7,094 nucleotides of DNA from CAZGLR01 sp964526635 (GTDB lineage Bacteria; Zixibacteria; MSB-5A5; GN15; JAAZOE01): positions 1-7,094 of the forward strand of contig CAZGLR010000146.1 in assembly GCA_964526635.1 (NCBI GenBank), written 5' to 3'. Shown here piece by piece: positions 1 through 6,122 of the stretch. A program made the position numbers and the translations under genes. The notes below the pieces were generated by a model. The model was given only the letters and a program-made list of their open reading frames with translations, did not search any database and was not told where the DNA came from. The stretch's first letter is position 1, and each line of letters begins with the position of its first letter.

Positions 1-375
1 AGCGGCCCGGCCGCCGATAAAAATGCCGACACAATTCTGGGCGGTTGTTCCGCCATGGAGTATGACACCACCATTGACAACGACATTTGAACAGGCTGCG
101 ATCTTGAGACCGAATTGACCATCCGTGTTATCTTCACCGAAAATAAGAGTATCGGCTCCCAAATTTAGAACGATGTTACTCCGGCCATAAACAGCAATAC
201 CGTTCGTAGCAGAAGTCACCTTCGTACCGGCCAGAGTAATGGTATCGCCGGAACTGGCAGAGTATGGCAAGTCGCTTGATTGCAGCTGGACCTGTGCCGC
301 TGAGGATACTCCGGCCAAAAGCAGGAGCAGAATCAGGCCGGCAAAACCAGGAAGTTTATAATTTTTTTTCGTCAC
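1..375 (-). CDS. Secreted protein, probable right-handed beta-helix, 3' end cut by window
   Basis: The reading frame is open from a GTG at 375-373 to the window edge (125 codons visible). A strong Shine-Dalgarno (AAAGGTGG, 389-382) lies 6 nt upstream of the GTG, and no in-frame ATG fits better. The N-terminus is a textbook Sec signal peptide: Lys at 3, 4 and 7, a Leu-rich core at about residues 11-21, and a cleavage region VSSAAQ at about 23-28. The mature part is rich in Gly, Asn, Thr, Ser and Val with short repeating strands (for example SNIVLNLGA and SNVVVNGGVILHGG, then GIFIGG). This is the pattern of right-handed parallel beta-helix proteins, which include polysaccharide lyases and hydrolases and surface proteins. 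The catalytic part, if any, lies outside the window, so activity cannot be assigned. The protein is probably exported across the inner membrane. It is separated from the glycan operon by 255 bp and so may have its own promoter. Codons 2-5 contain a run of eight A. Alternative: a generic surface or repeat protein without enzyme activity. Confidence 0.85.
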   Translation of the reverse strand, partial: MTKKNYKLPGFAGLILLLLLAGVSSAAQVQLQSSDLPYSASSGDTITLAGTKVTSATNGIAVYGRSNIVLNLGADTLIFGEDNTDGQFGLKIAACSNVVVNGGVILHGGTTAQNCVGIFIGGRAA

Positions 376-630
376 GATAGTCCACCTTTAGCATAGTTTA
401 GCGACAGCCTGTTGTAATAGCAACATATAATTTTTCGGGTGTTTGGGCTGTTCTATTAATATGTATATCAATTTATGTACCGGATCGAGCTTATTAATTA
501 TCCGTATGGCTAAGAACAGCTTAGGGACAACGAGGTAATCCGGAATGAGGAATTTGTCATGTGTTTTCTGTTCAATCTCTCAACAGCTGTTCAACATGGT
601 GTTTTCATTGTCTAACTTATCGCAAGACAA
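376..630. other. AT-rich intergenic region between the glycan operon and the secreted-protein gene
   Basis: No convincing gene lies in these 255 bp. The stretch 421-480 is about 30% G+C and 481-600 about 40%, lower than the flanking genes. It should hold the end of the upstream operon transcript and the promoter of the secreted-protein gene. I could not find a sigma-70 type -35/-10 pair with a 16-18 nt spacer. AT-rich stretches such as TATTAAT (454-460, plus strand) and TTATAT (minus strand, about 432-427) exist but lack a partner box. The hexamer CTGTTC occurs at 448-453, 568-573 and 587-592 on the plus strand and at 519-514 on the minus strand. Small inverted repeats lie at 510-524 (CTAAG, 5-nt loop, CTTAG) and 582-591 (palindrome AACAGCTGTT). 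Whether these are operator-like is unknown. Confidence 0.5.
382..389 (-). promoter_or_regulatory. Shine-Dalgarno for the GTG-started secreted protein
   Basis: On the minus strand the sequence AAAGGTGG is followed by a 6-nt spacer (ACTATC) and then GTG at 375-373. Strength and spacing decide the start, because no ATG is available at the beginning of this frame and the signal peptide begins directly after the GTG. Confidence 0.75.
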
Positions 631-631
631 T
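607..631 (-). repeat. Inverted repeat at the 3' end of the operon
   Basis: A perfect 7-bp inverted repeat (ATTGTCT at 607-613, AGACAAT at 625-631, 11-nt loop) begins at the last base of the acyltransferase stop codon. It is placed where a terminator would be expected. However, the stem is AT-rich and the minus-strand continuation (GAAAACACC) has no U-tract, so it does not meet the usual intrinsic terminator pattern. It could stabilise the mRNA 3' end or be chance. Confidence 0.3.
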
Positions 632-1230
632 CAGTTTGTTGTTTCAAGCCGAGGCCGTTTTTTCACCACTTTGGCTGGATTTCCGACGGCTACGACATAA
701 TCAGGCAGCGGCTTGGGAACAACGCTCCCCGCACCGACGACAGTATAGGCGCCAATATCGGCCATAATTACCGAGCTTTCTCCTATAAAACACCCTTCTC
801 CGAGGTTTATACTCACGAAGCCGTCTTCCCCACCGAGGATATTTGCGTTCGGATCGGAAAAATTGTGCTGATGTCGTCCGGAGAGGACTGAGACTTTATT
901 GGCCAGGACGGCGTTATCGGCGATATTGGCCAGTCCGACCTGCGCCCAGCAGCCGAGCAGGACGTTTTTGCCGATCCTGGTTTGCATTTTTGAGATGTAC
1001 CCCCCGAAGCCGACGTCCAGGTCGAGAGATGACTCCTTCAGGGTCTGCTTGTAGTAACAGGCCCGGATTATGGTACCCGGCAGCCCGGGCATCAGGCTGA
1101 AACTTTGCCCGAAAAAAACAAAGCACAGGTTTGTTCCCATCAGCCGCTGGCCGCCCAGGGCCAGCAGACCAAACGGCAGCACGAGGATAAACACGATGCC
1201 ATAGACAATCTGTTTAAGCAGGCGTTTCAG
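631..1230 (-). CDS. Membrane-anchored hexapeptide-repeat (left-handed beta-helix) acyltransferase
   Basis: Predicted to transfer an acyl group, most likely acetyl from acetyl-CoA, to a sugar of the glycan made by this operon. The substrate cannot be read from the sequence. With the start proposed here the protein has 199 residues. A basic start (KRLLK) and a hydrophobic segment at about 8-26 give one N-terminal membrane anchor. An amphipathic stretch (about 40-60, FFGQSFSLMPGLPG) follows, of the kind seen in putative surface-polysaccharide acyltransferases. A left-handed beta-helix runs from about 70 to 187, ending in the family-typical VVGAGSVVPK and VGNPAKVVKKR. His120 and His122 in SGRHQH are candidate catalytic residues. 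Start choice: a CTG at 1230-1228 sits in a CTGA overlap with the upstream stop and has AAAGGAG 7 nt upstream. The first conventional start, GTG at 1194, has no ribosome binding site and would remove the basic residues and part of the anchor. It is the last gene of the operon. Confidence 0.9.
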   Translation of the reverse strand: MKRLLKQIVYGIVFILVLPFGLLALGGQRLMGTNLCFVFFGQSFSLMPGLPGTIIRACYYKQTLKESSLDLDVGFGGYISKMQTRIGKNVLLGCWAQVGLANIADNAVLANKVSVLSGRHQHNFSDPNANILGGEDGFVSINLGEGCFIGESSVIMADIGAYTVVGAGSVVPKPLPDYVVAVGNPAKVVKKRPRLETTN

Positions 1231-2360
1231 GCGGTATCTCCTTTCTGCTGATGGTCGGCGGCCAGTAGCCGGCGATAGAATTCTTGCGTCTTTTCGACCA
1301 TCGCCATGACCGAAAAGAGGTGATCGGCCCGTGTTCTGGCGGCTTTGCCGAATTGTCCTCTCAGGTCATTATCGGCAAGCAGGATGGATATCTTTTCTGC
1401 CAGGCCATCGATATCGCCATTATCGAGAATATAACCGGTTTGGCTATCGATAACAACCTCGGCATTGCCGCCGACATTATAGGCGATAGTCGGCAACCCG
1501 GCCATAGCGTATTCAATCAGTACGTTGGAGAGGCCTTCCGATTTTGAGGTCAGGATGCCGATATCGAAAAGACTTATGAGATTATAGATGTTTCCGGTCG
1601 AGTGAAATATCCGAATGCGATTGCCGATGCCGAGTTGTTTGGCCTGATTCAGGAGATTGTCTTTGAGTTCTCCCTTTCCTACAATGACAAAATGAGTCGT
1701 GGTATTTTCGACGGAGGCGGCAGCCTGGATGAAACGATCCAGGCACTTGACCGGCCGCAGGTTGGCTACGATGCCGACAACGGGGACGTCAAGAGGAATT
1801 GACAGCATGGATCGTATATCCGCTGGTGATGAATCTGGAGGGGTATACGGTACGCCATTGTAAATGACTTCGATTTTATCGGGGTCAAAGCGTTCGGCAG
1901 CAGTGACCATAAGTTTAATGGATTCGGCATTGACCAGGCAATAGTCGGATCGCGAGGCCATCAGACGCATTATTTTCAGTTTCAGGGGTGTATGCCAGTA
2001 GCCCATCTCGCGGCGACAGAAGACAACTCGTCGAGGGCGCTGCAGCATAGTGGCCAGCATGGTGACAAAGCGGCTGTCGAACCAGTACACTTGTGCGATA
2101 TCGATTTTTTCTCTTTTGAAATGACCGGCCAGTTGCCGAACCACGGAGATAAGCCGGGGTGATTTCAGCGACGTCAGGTTGAGATAGGTAACCGGACAAT
2201 TGATTTCAATGGGATTCGGCGACGGTGGCCGCAGATTAAAGACATGGGGTTCAAAGACATCGCGATCGAGATGCGCGATCAATGCGGCCAGCTGATTCTC
2301 GGTCCCACCGCCGCGGACGAAGTTATCGATGACATATGCGATTTTGATTTTTGCAGTCAT
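1227..2360 (-). CDS. GT4-type (GT-B fold) glycosyltransferase
   Basis: Predicted cytosolic or membrane-associated retaining glycosyltransferase that moves a sugar from a nucleotide-sugar donor to a growing glycan. Donor and acceptor are not identifiable. The 377 residues show both Rossmann halves. The N-terminal domain begins IKIAYVIDNFVRGGGTENQL, with the glycine-rich acceptor-side loop at about 16-23. The linker has VIYNGV at 165-170. The C-terminal donor domain has VGIVANLRPVKCLDRF (about 195-210), VIVGKGE (225-231), and SEGLSNVLIE, which holds the family EX7E pair as Glu275 and Glu283. GNAEVV follows at about 298-303. Length is normal for the family. One oddity is Cys206 where the family usually has Gly after the conserved Lys205 (VKG). 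The ATG at 2360-2358 is 2 nt after the upstream stop and has only a weak AGG upstream, so translation probably depends on coupling. Its stop overlaps the acyltransferase start. Confidence 0.94.
   Translation of the reverse strand: MTAKIKIAYVIDNFVRGGGTENQLAALIAHLDRDVFEPHVFNLRPPSPNPIEINCPVTYLNLTSLKSPRLISVVRQLAGHFKREKIDIAQVYWFDSRFVTMLATMLQRPRRVVFCRREMGYWHTPLKLKIMRLMASRSDYCLVNAESIKLMVTAAERFDPDKIEVIYNGVPYTPPDSSPADIRSMLSIPLDVPVVGIVANLRPVKCLDRFIQAAASVENTTTHFVIVGKGELKDNLLNQAKQLGIGNRIRIFHSTGNIYNLISLFDIGILTSKSEGLSNVLIEYAMAGLPTIAYNVGGNAEVVIDSQTGYILDNGDIDGLAEKISILLADNDLRGQFGKAARTRADHLFSVMAMVEKTQEFYRRLLAADHQQKGDTA
1238..1244 (-). promoter_or_regulatory. Shine-Dalgarno that decides the CTG start of the acyltransferase
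   Basis: On the minus strand AAAGGAG (1244-1238) lies inside the last codons of the upstream glycosyltransferase. It is followed after 7 nt by CTG (1230-1228), whose last two bases are the first two of the TGA stop (1229-1227). The layout is the same as the ATGA junctions elsewhere in this operon, with C in place of A. No comparable motif precedes the GTG at 1194. Confidence 0.7.
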
Positions 2361-2362
2361 AC

Positions 2363-3463
2363 CTATCTAAATTGTCGGTAGATTCCGGTAATCACTTCAA
2401 ACTGCTTTTCGAAGGTGAAATCGTTTTTGACCCGGCGGCGGCCATTTTCTGCGATTGCGGCGGCCCGGTCGGGATTTTCAATAATTTCTTCAATTGCAAC
2501 GGCCAGTTCGGTGGGATTGCCCGGGCGGATCAGGAGGCCGTCGTCGCCGTGGCTGATAAGTTCGGGAACACCGCCGACAGCGGTGGCAATAACCGGTTTA
2601 CGGCAGGCCATAGCTTCCAGCACGATGTTGGGCAGGCCCTCGGACAGTGATGGATTGACGATTATATCGGCGCCTTTGATGGCAGCGATCATCTGTTTTT
2701 CAAAGCCGGGGCAGAAAACTGTCTGCTGCAGATTATGGGTTTCGATTAGTGATTTGGCCTGAAACATGTCGGGGCCATCGCCGAAGAGCAGGAATTTGAG
2801 TTTGGGGTATTTTGCGGCGAGTTGGGCGGCGGCCCGGATCAGATGAAGTTGTCCTTTTTCCGCGCTGAAGCGTCCGGCGGCAATGATAATCTTATCCTTG
2901 GGATCAAATTTATGGCGATCACGGAGATTGAGTGGCGTGATATTGTCGATGGCATCCAGTGAAATGGCGTTGTGGGCAACCGAGATTTTGTGGGTGGGAA
3001 TCCATATTTTTTGCAGTTTTTTCTTCTGGCCGTGGGATACGGCGACGATATGGTCGGCGGCGCGTACGATGATTTTGTCGAGCAGATGATACGCACGCAC
3101 TTTGAGGTTGTCTCGGGTCCAGCCCCGTGAGAAGGCGATCCATCGAGTGCGGATGGAGCGTGTGGCGAGCCATCCGATAACATGGGTACGATAATCGTGG
3201 GTACAGAGAAGGTCGATATTTTCCTGTCGCAGGTATTTTTTTATGCGGCCGATGGCACGGGAATCATAGGCATTGGCGACGTCAAAAACATGAGTGGACA
3301 AGCCATCGCGGGCGATAACGTCAATAAATTCAGGTGTACCCTGTTCGGAAAACGATGCGATGATCACATGGAAACTGGACGATGCCGCCAGACGGGCGTG
3401 ATGATGCAGTTGCCGTTCGGGACCGCCGTAGAAATTGGATGCGCGGAGATGGATGATTCTCAT
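2363..3463 (-). CDS. GT4-type (GT-B fold) glycosyltransferase
   Basis: Second glycosyltransferase of the operon, 366 residues, predicted to be a retaining GT-B enzyme using a nucleotide sugar. Specificity is unknown. The N-terminal domain starts MRIIHLRASNFYGGPERQL, with the GGxE loop at 13-16. The inter-domain segment has VAHNAI at about 162-167. The donor domain has AAGRFSAEKGQLHLI (about 195-209, with Arg198 and Lys203 in the usual phosphate-contacting positions), LLFGDGP (225-231), and SEGLPNIVLE with Glu275 and Glu283 forming EX7E. AVGGVPELI follows at 295-303. These are textbook GT4 features. The ATG at 3463-3461 lies in an ATGA overlap with the upstream stop, and GGAG sits 5 nt upstream, so the start is well supported. 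It ends 2 nt before the next glycosyltransferase. The motif layout matches that neighbour, down to the Glu positions, which suggests related enzymes doing successive steps. Confidence 0.95.
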   Translation of the reverse strand: MRIIHLRASNFYGGPERQLHHHARLAASSSFHVIIASFSEQGTPEFIDVIARDGLSTHVFDVANAYDSRAIGRIKKYLRQENIDLLCTHDYRTHVIGWLATRSIRTRWIAFSRGWTRDNLKVRAYHLLDKIIVRAADHIVAVSHGQKKKLQKIWIPTHKISVAHNAISLDAIDNITPLNLRDRHKFDPKDKIIIAAGRFSAEKGQLHLIRAAAQLAAKYPKLKFLLFGDGPDMFQAKSLIETHNLQQTVFCPGFEKQMIAAIKGADIIVNPSLSEGLPNIVLEAMACRKPVIATAVGGVPELISHGDDGLLIRPGNPTELAVAIEEIIENPDRAAAIAENGRRRVKNDFTFEKQFEVITGIYRQFR

Positions 3464-4659
3464 GGTTTCTCCAGCAGGTGCATCAGAAATTCTTCGAGTC
3501 GTTGGCTGAGATTATCCCAGCCATAGCGCCGTTCGACCAATTCGCGTCCGGCTTCCCCCATTTTCAGCCGCTGATCCGGATTGCCCAGCAGCCGGGTAAC
3601 CTCGGCGGCGAAATCCATTGGTTTGTCGGCCTGAATCAGATGGATGCCATCTTCGACTTCCAGTCCCTCGGCTCCGACCCGGGTAGAGACGATAGCTTTT
3701 TTCATGGCCAGGGCATCGAGGATTTTCAGCCGGGTGCCGCTGCCGATGCGCAGCGGGACAATATACACGGCTGCTTTGGCGATATATGGGCGGATATCAT
3801 CGACTGCGCCGGTGACGATCATACCGGGGCGTTCGTTGAGGGCCATGAGTTCCGGGCCGGCTTTGCGGCCGACGAAACAGGCTTTGCAGTTCGGGACGGC
3901 TTTTCGGATCAGGGGGAAGATTTCGCTGGCAAAATACCGGAGTGCGTCCTGATTGGGGCGCCAGTCCATAGTGCCGACAAAGACCAGGGTGTTTTCTTCG
4001 ATTGGATTGTTACCAGGGATAAAGAAATCGAGATCGACGCCGTTGTCGACGGCTTTTATTTCGGCCAGGCTGGTGTAGGAGCGCAGGATATCGGCATCGT
4101 GTTCGGAGACGGCGGTGGCGCCGTCGACCCAATTAAACACGGCTCGTTCGAACTTTTCGAGTTTAGCGGCCTGGAGACTGATGTACCATTTTTTGAGCAG
4201 GCTGGTTTCGCTTTCGCGGTATCGTTTCCATATTTGATTTTCGACGTTGTGGGCCGAGAAGACCTTGACAGCATCATAGCGATTGCGGACATAGACGGCG
4301 TAGGGGGTCCATTCGCAGAGGATCACATCGGGATTGAATTCGGCGACAGTGGTATCGCATTCGCGCTGCATGGCGCGGCTGTAGTGGCTGTTGACCATAT
4401 AGGGATTGGCGGAAAAGAGATTTATCAGCAACCTGAGATAAAACCCGAAGCCGGATTTTTTTGGTATGCGCGGTGGGACAGCGCGGGTGGTGATGCCGGC
4501 TTTTTGCAGGCCTGTGGCGGAGGAGGAGGAATTGTCGCCATAGGCCAGGTAGAGAATATTGTGTTTTCGGGCGAGGCGTGAGATGAGGTGGTAGCTGCGG
4601 ATGCGTTTGCCGGTATTGGGCGGATAGGGGAATTCTTCATCGAGCACGAGGATTTTCAT
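3460..4659 (-). CDS. GT4-type glycosyltransferase of the GSGTRLKIL subgroup
   Basis: A 399-residue GT-B glycosyltransferase from a different branch than its two neighbours. The N-terminus, FPYPPNTGKRIRSYHLI (about 10-26), and HNVE at 137-140 are typical of GT4 enzymes related to those annotated as PEP-CTERM/exosortase-system associated sugar transferases. This kinship is from memory of family patterns and is not proven. The linker has VDNGVDLDFF (204-213). The donor domain has FVGTMDWRPNQDAL (about 227-240), a second nucleotide-side loop FVGRKAG (262-268), and RIGSGTRLKILDALA (304-318). In that last stretch the usual second Glu of the motif is Asp315. VGAEGLEV follows at 328-335. Arg304 and the GSGTR loop replace the classical EX7E of the other two enzymes. 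The ATG at 4659-4657 lies in an ATGA overlap with the upstream ligase stop, with an AGGGG about 8 nt upstream. Sugar specificity is unknown. Confidence 0.93.
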   Translation of the reverse strand: MKILVLDEEFPYPPNTGKRIRSYHLISRLARKHNILYLAYGDNSSSSATGLQKAGITTRAVPPRIPKKSGFGFYLRLLINLFSANPYMVNSHYSRAMQRECDTTVAEFNPDVILCEWTPYAVYVRNRYDAVKVFSAHNVENQIWKRYRESETSLLKKWYISLQAAKLEKFERAVFNWVDGATAVSEHDADILRSYTSLAEIKAVDNGVDLDFFIPGNNPIEENTLVFVGTMDWRPNQDALRYFASEIFPLIRKAVPNCKACFVGRKAGPELMALNERPGMIVTGAVDDIRPYIAKAAVYIVPLRIGSGTRLKILDALAMKKAIVSTRVGAEGLEVEDGIHLIQADKPMDFAAEVTRLLGNPDQRLKMGEAGRELVERRYGWDNLSQRLEEFLMHLLEKP

Positions 4660-6065
4660 CGATGCGCCCCTGCCTTTTTGAGCCGGGCGATGTCATCATT
4701 GGATAGATTGCAGATAGCGAAGCGGAACTTGCCTGATTTTTCGGCTTCTATTTTGTCTACGATTTCGAAGCGGACGTTTTTCAGGCCCTTCATCACATGG
4801 GTCAGCCGGTTGATATAGAATTGTTTGGTACTGTCATCGGGCGGGGGATCATTGGTTATGCGGACTGTGATTTCGGTCGGACTGTTTTGAATCAACTGTA
4901 CCTGGCCGACTTTGGGACCCTCGGCAATCAGATAATGTGAAAGCGAAATAGTTGCAACGGTGTTTCCTTCGGCGTCGATAAAATTGTCCGTAACGCGACC
5001 AACGATATTTTTCATCAGGGGGTATGGCCGTCCGCAGATGCATTCATCATTGATCATGCGGCCATGGTCGCCGACAGCGTAGCGAATCAAAGGAAGGGCA
5101 TAATTATGAAGGTCGGTAATCAGCAGTTCGCCATCGATGCCGTTGGCCACCTGCTGAAAGTTGTCATCGACGGCTTCAACAAAGAGCGAATCGGCAGCGA
5201 TGTGGAGATCGCGGCGAGCATCGCACTGGGCCGCGGTGGTTCCGACTTCGCGCGAGGCATAGAGGTTGTAGACGTTGATGCCAAAGGCCTTTTCAATGAC
5301 ATCCTGCTGATGCTCATAGAGTGGTTCTCCGGTGGATACAATTCCTCGCAGACATGGAATACGGATACCCTTGTCAACTGCGTATTCGGCAAGACTTGTC
5401 ATCGGCGATGGAAAGCATCGAATAAGAGTTGGTTTGAATCGCTGCAACTGGCGGATAATTCGATCGCACTTTTCTTCATTGAGAGAAAAGGCATAGAATA
5501 TCCTGGTCCCGGTCGCCAGCAGGTTTGCCAATTTCATCTTGAGGCTGGTTTTAGGGACAAAATCGCGGATTGCCACCCAGACAAACCCGAGGTTTGAAAA
5601 CTGCTGCCATCCGGCCCAGGTATCGCCGCGCCACTGGGCGGCGAAGCGATGGGCCCGGCAGGCGTTGTCGCGATACAAATCCATTTGTACCCGGCTGGTT
5701 CCCCCGGTCTGTACATGATGCCGCTGGTCCTCGGGGATGGCCGAGGACAGGAGGTCATCGAGATTGGCGCGGACGTCTTTTTTGGTCAGGGGCGGCAGGA
5801 CATTCAATTGTTCCGGCGATTCGAACGTCGCCGGGTTGAAGTTACAGTCGCTAAACAGACGCTGATAATATCGAGTATTATCGCGTGCATATATTAGCAT
5901 GTCTTTCAGTTTTTCCATCTGGAATGTGAGCAGGCGTTCCCGGCTCCAGTTATCGCGCCGGAGGTATTCTTCGAAGAGACTATAGACGCTGGGAATGTTA
6001 AGACGTTTTTCGTAATAGAATGGTGCAACGAGTTTTCTGATGTGCTGGATCATAGGTTTTTCCAT
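4656..6065 (-). CDS. PaaK/CapK-like adenylate-forming enzyme (ANL superfamily)
   Basis: A 469-residue member of the phenylacetate-CoA ligase-like group found in capsule and exopolysaccharide clusters. Family members activate a carboxylic acid as acyl-AMP and may pass it to CoA. The substrate here is unknown. The N-terminal part (about 45-71, LLTFQMEKLKDMLIYARDNT) is the usual PaaK helix. The A3 P-loop is HVQTGGTSRVQM (117-128), where the usual TSGSTGxP pattern has lost its last Gly (Arg125) and its Pro (Gln127). The A5 motif is YASREVG (269-275) and the A7 motif is LPLIRYAVGD (324-333). ECICGRPYP (341-349) and Cys281/His288 suggest the metal site seen across the family. VGRVTDNF is A8-like, and KSGKFRF (443-449) holds the probable C-terminal catalytic Lys446. 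The ATG at 6065 has a poor ribosome site. The ATG at 6053 (residue 5), preceded by GGAA, could be the true start. The stop overlaps the next gene as ATGA. It is paralogous to the gene upstream. Confidence 0.92.
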   Translation of the reverse strand: MEKPMIQHIRKLVAPFYYEKRLNIPSVYSLFEEYLRRDNWSRERLLTFQMEKLKDMLIYARDNTRYYQRLFSDCNFNPATFESPEQLNVLPPLTKKDVRANLDDLLSSAIPEDQRHHVQTGGTSRVQMDLYRDNACRAHRFAAQWRGDTWAGWQQFSNLGFVWVAIRDFVPKTSLKMKLANLLATGTRIFYAFSLNEEKCDRIIRQLQRFKPTLIRCFPSPMTSLAEYAVDKGIRIPCLRGIVSTGEPLYEHQQDVIEKAFGINVYNLYASREVGTTAAQCDARRDLHIAADSLFVEAVDDNFQQVANGIDGELLITDLHNYALPLIRYAVGDHGRMINDECICGRPYPLMKNIVGRVTDNFIDAEGNTVATISLSHYLIAEGPKVGQVQLIQNSPTEITVRITNDPPPDDSTKQFYINRLTHVMKGLKNVRFEIVDKIEAEKSGKFRFAICNLSNDDIARLKKAGAHR

Positions 6066-6101
6066 TGCCGTGTTACGGCCATGATCGACCGTTGTTTCAC
6101 G

Positions 6102-6122
6102 TCCCGACCGCTTTCAGCGGGA
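6102..6122. repeat. GC-rich hairpin across the stop codon of the upstream ligase
   Basis: The perfect inverted repeat CCGCT (6108-6112), 3-nt loop, AGCGG (6116-6120) contains the TGA stop (6116-6114 on the minus strand). An alternative outer pairing TCCCG (6102-6106) with CGGGA (6118-6122) overlaps it. No U-tract follows on the minus strand, so it is not an intrinsic terminator. It sits at the only junction of the operon with a real gap (48 nt, 6066-6113) and could affect mRNA processing or ribosome reinitiation. It may be chance. Confidence 0.3.

Noticed and set aside
376..630. Sigma-70 promoter or intrinsic terminator
   Set aside because: No -35/-10 pair with proper spacing was found, and the inverted repeat at 607-631 lacks a U-tract, so neither was called as such.
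545..700. Small plus-strand ORF of 51 codons with GAGG about 9 nt before its ATG
   Set aside because: Nearly half overlaps the acyltransferase end in antisense, the product has no recognisable signal or domain, and one short ribosome-like motif is not enough support.
631..1194. Acyltransferase starting at GTG 1194
   Set aside because: No ribosome site precedes this GTG, and it would discard the basic residues and the first part of the membrane anchor. The CTG at 1230 with AAAGGAG and the stop/start overlap is a better fit.
2351..2650. Plus-strand open frame of 99 codons
   Set aside because: Most of it is codon-aligned antisense to the glycosyltransferase at 2363-3463. It shows no family motif.
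3478..4581. Long open reading frame on the plus strand (367 codons)
   Set aside because: It is codon-aligned antisense to the glycosyltransferase at 3460-4659. Such frames stay open when the real gene avoids TTA, CTA and TCA codons. The product matches no family pattern, while the minus-strand frame has clear GT4 motifs and coupled starts.
5064..5597. Plus-strand open frame of 177 codons
   Set aside because: It is codon-aligned antisense to the complete PaaK/CapK-like gene, for the same reason as above, and has no recognisable domain.
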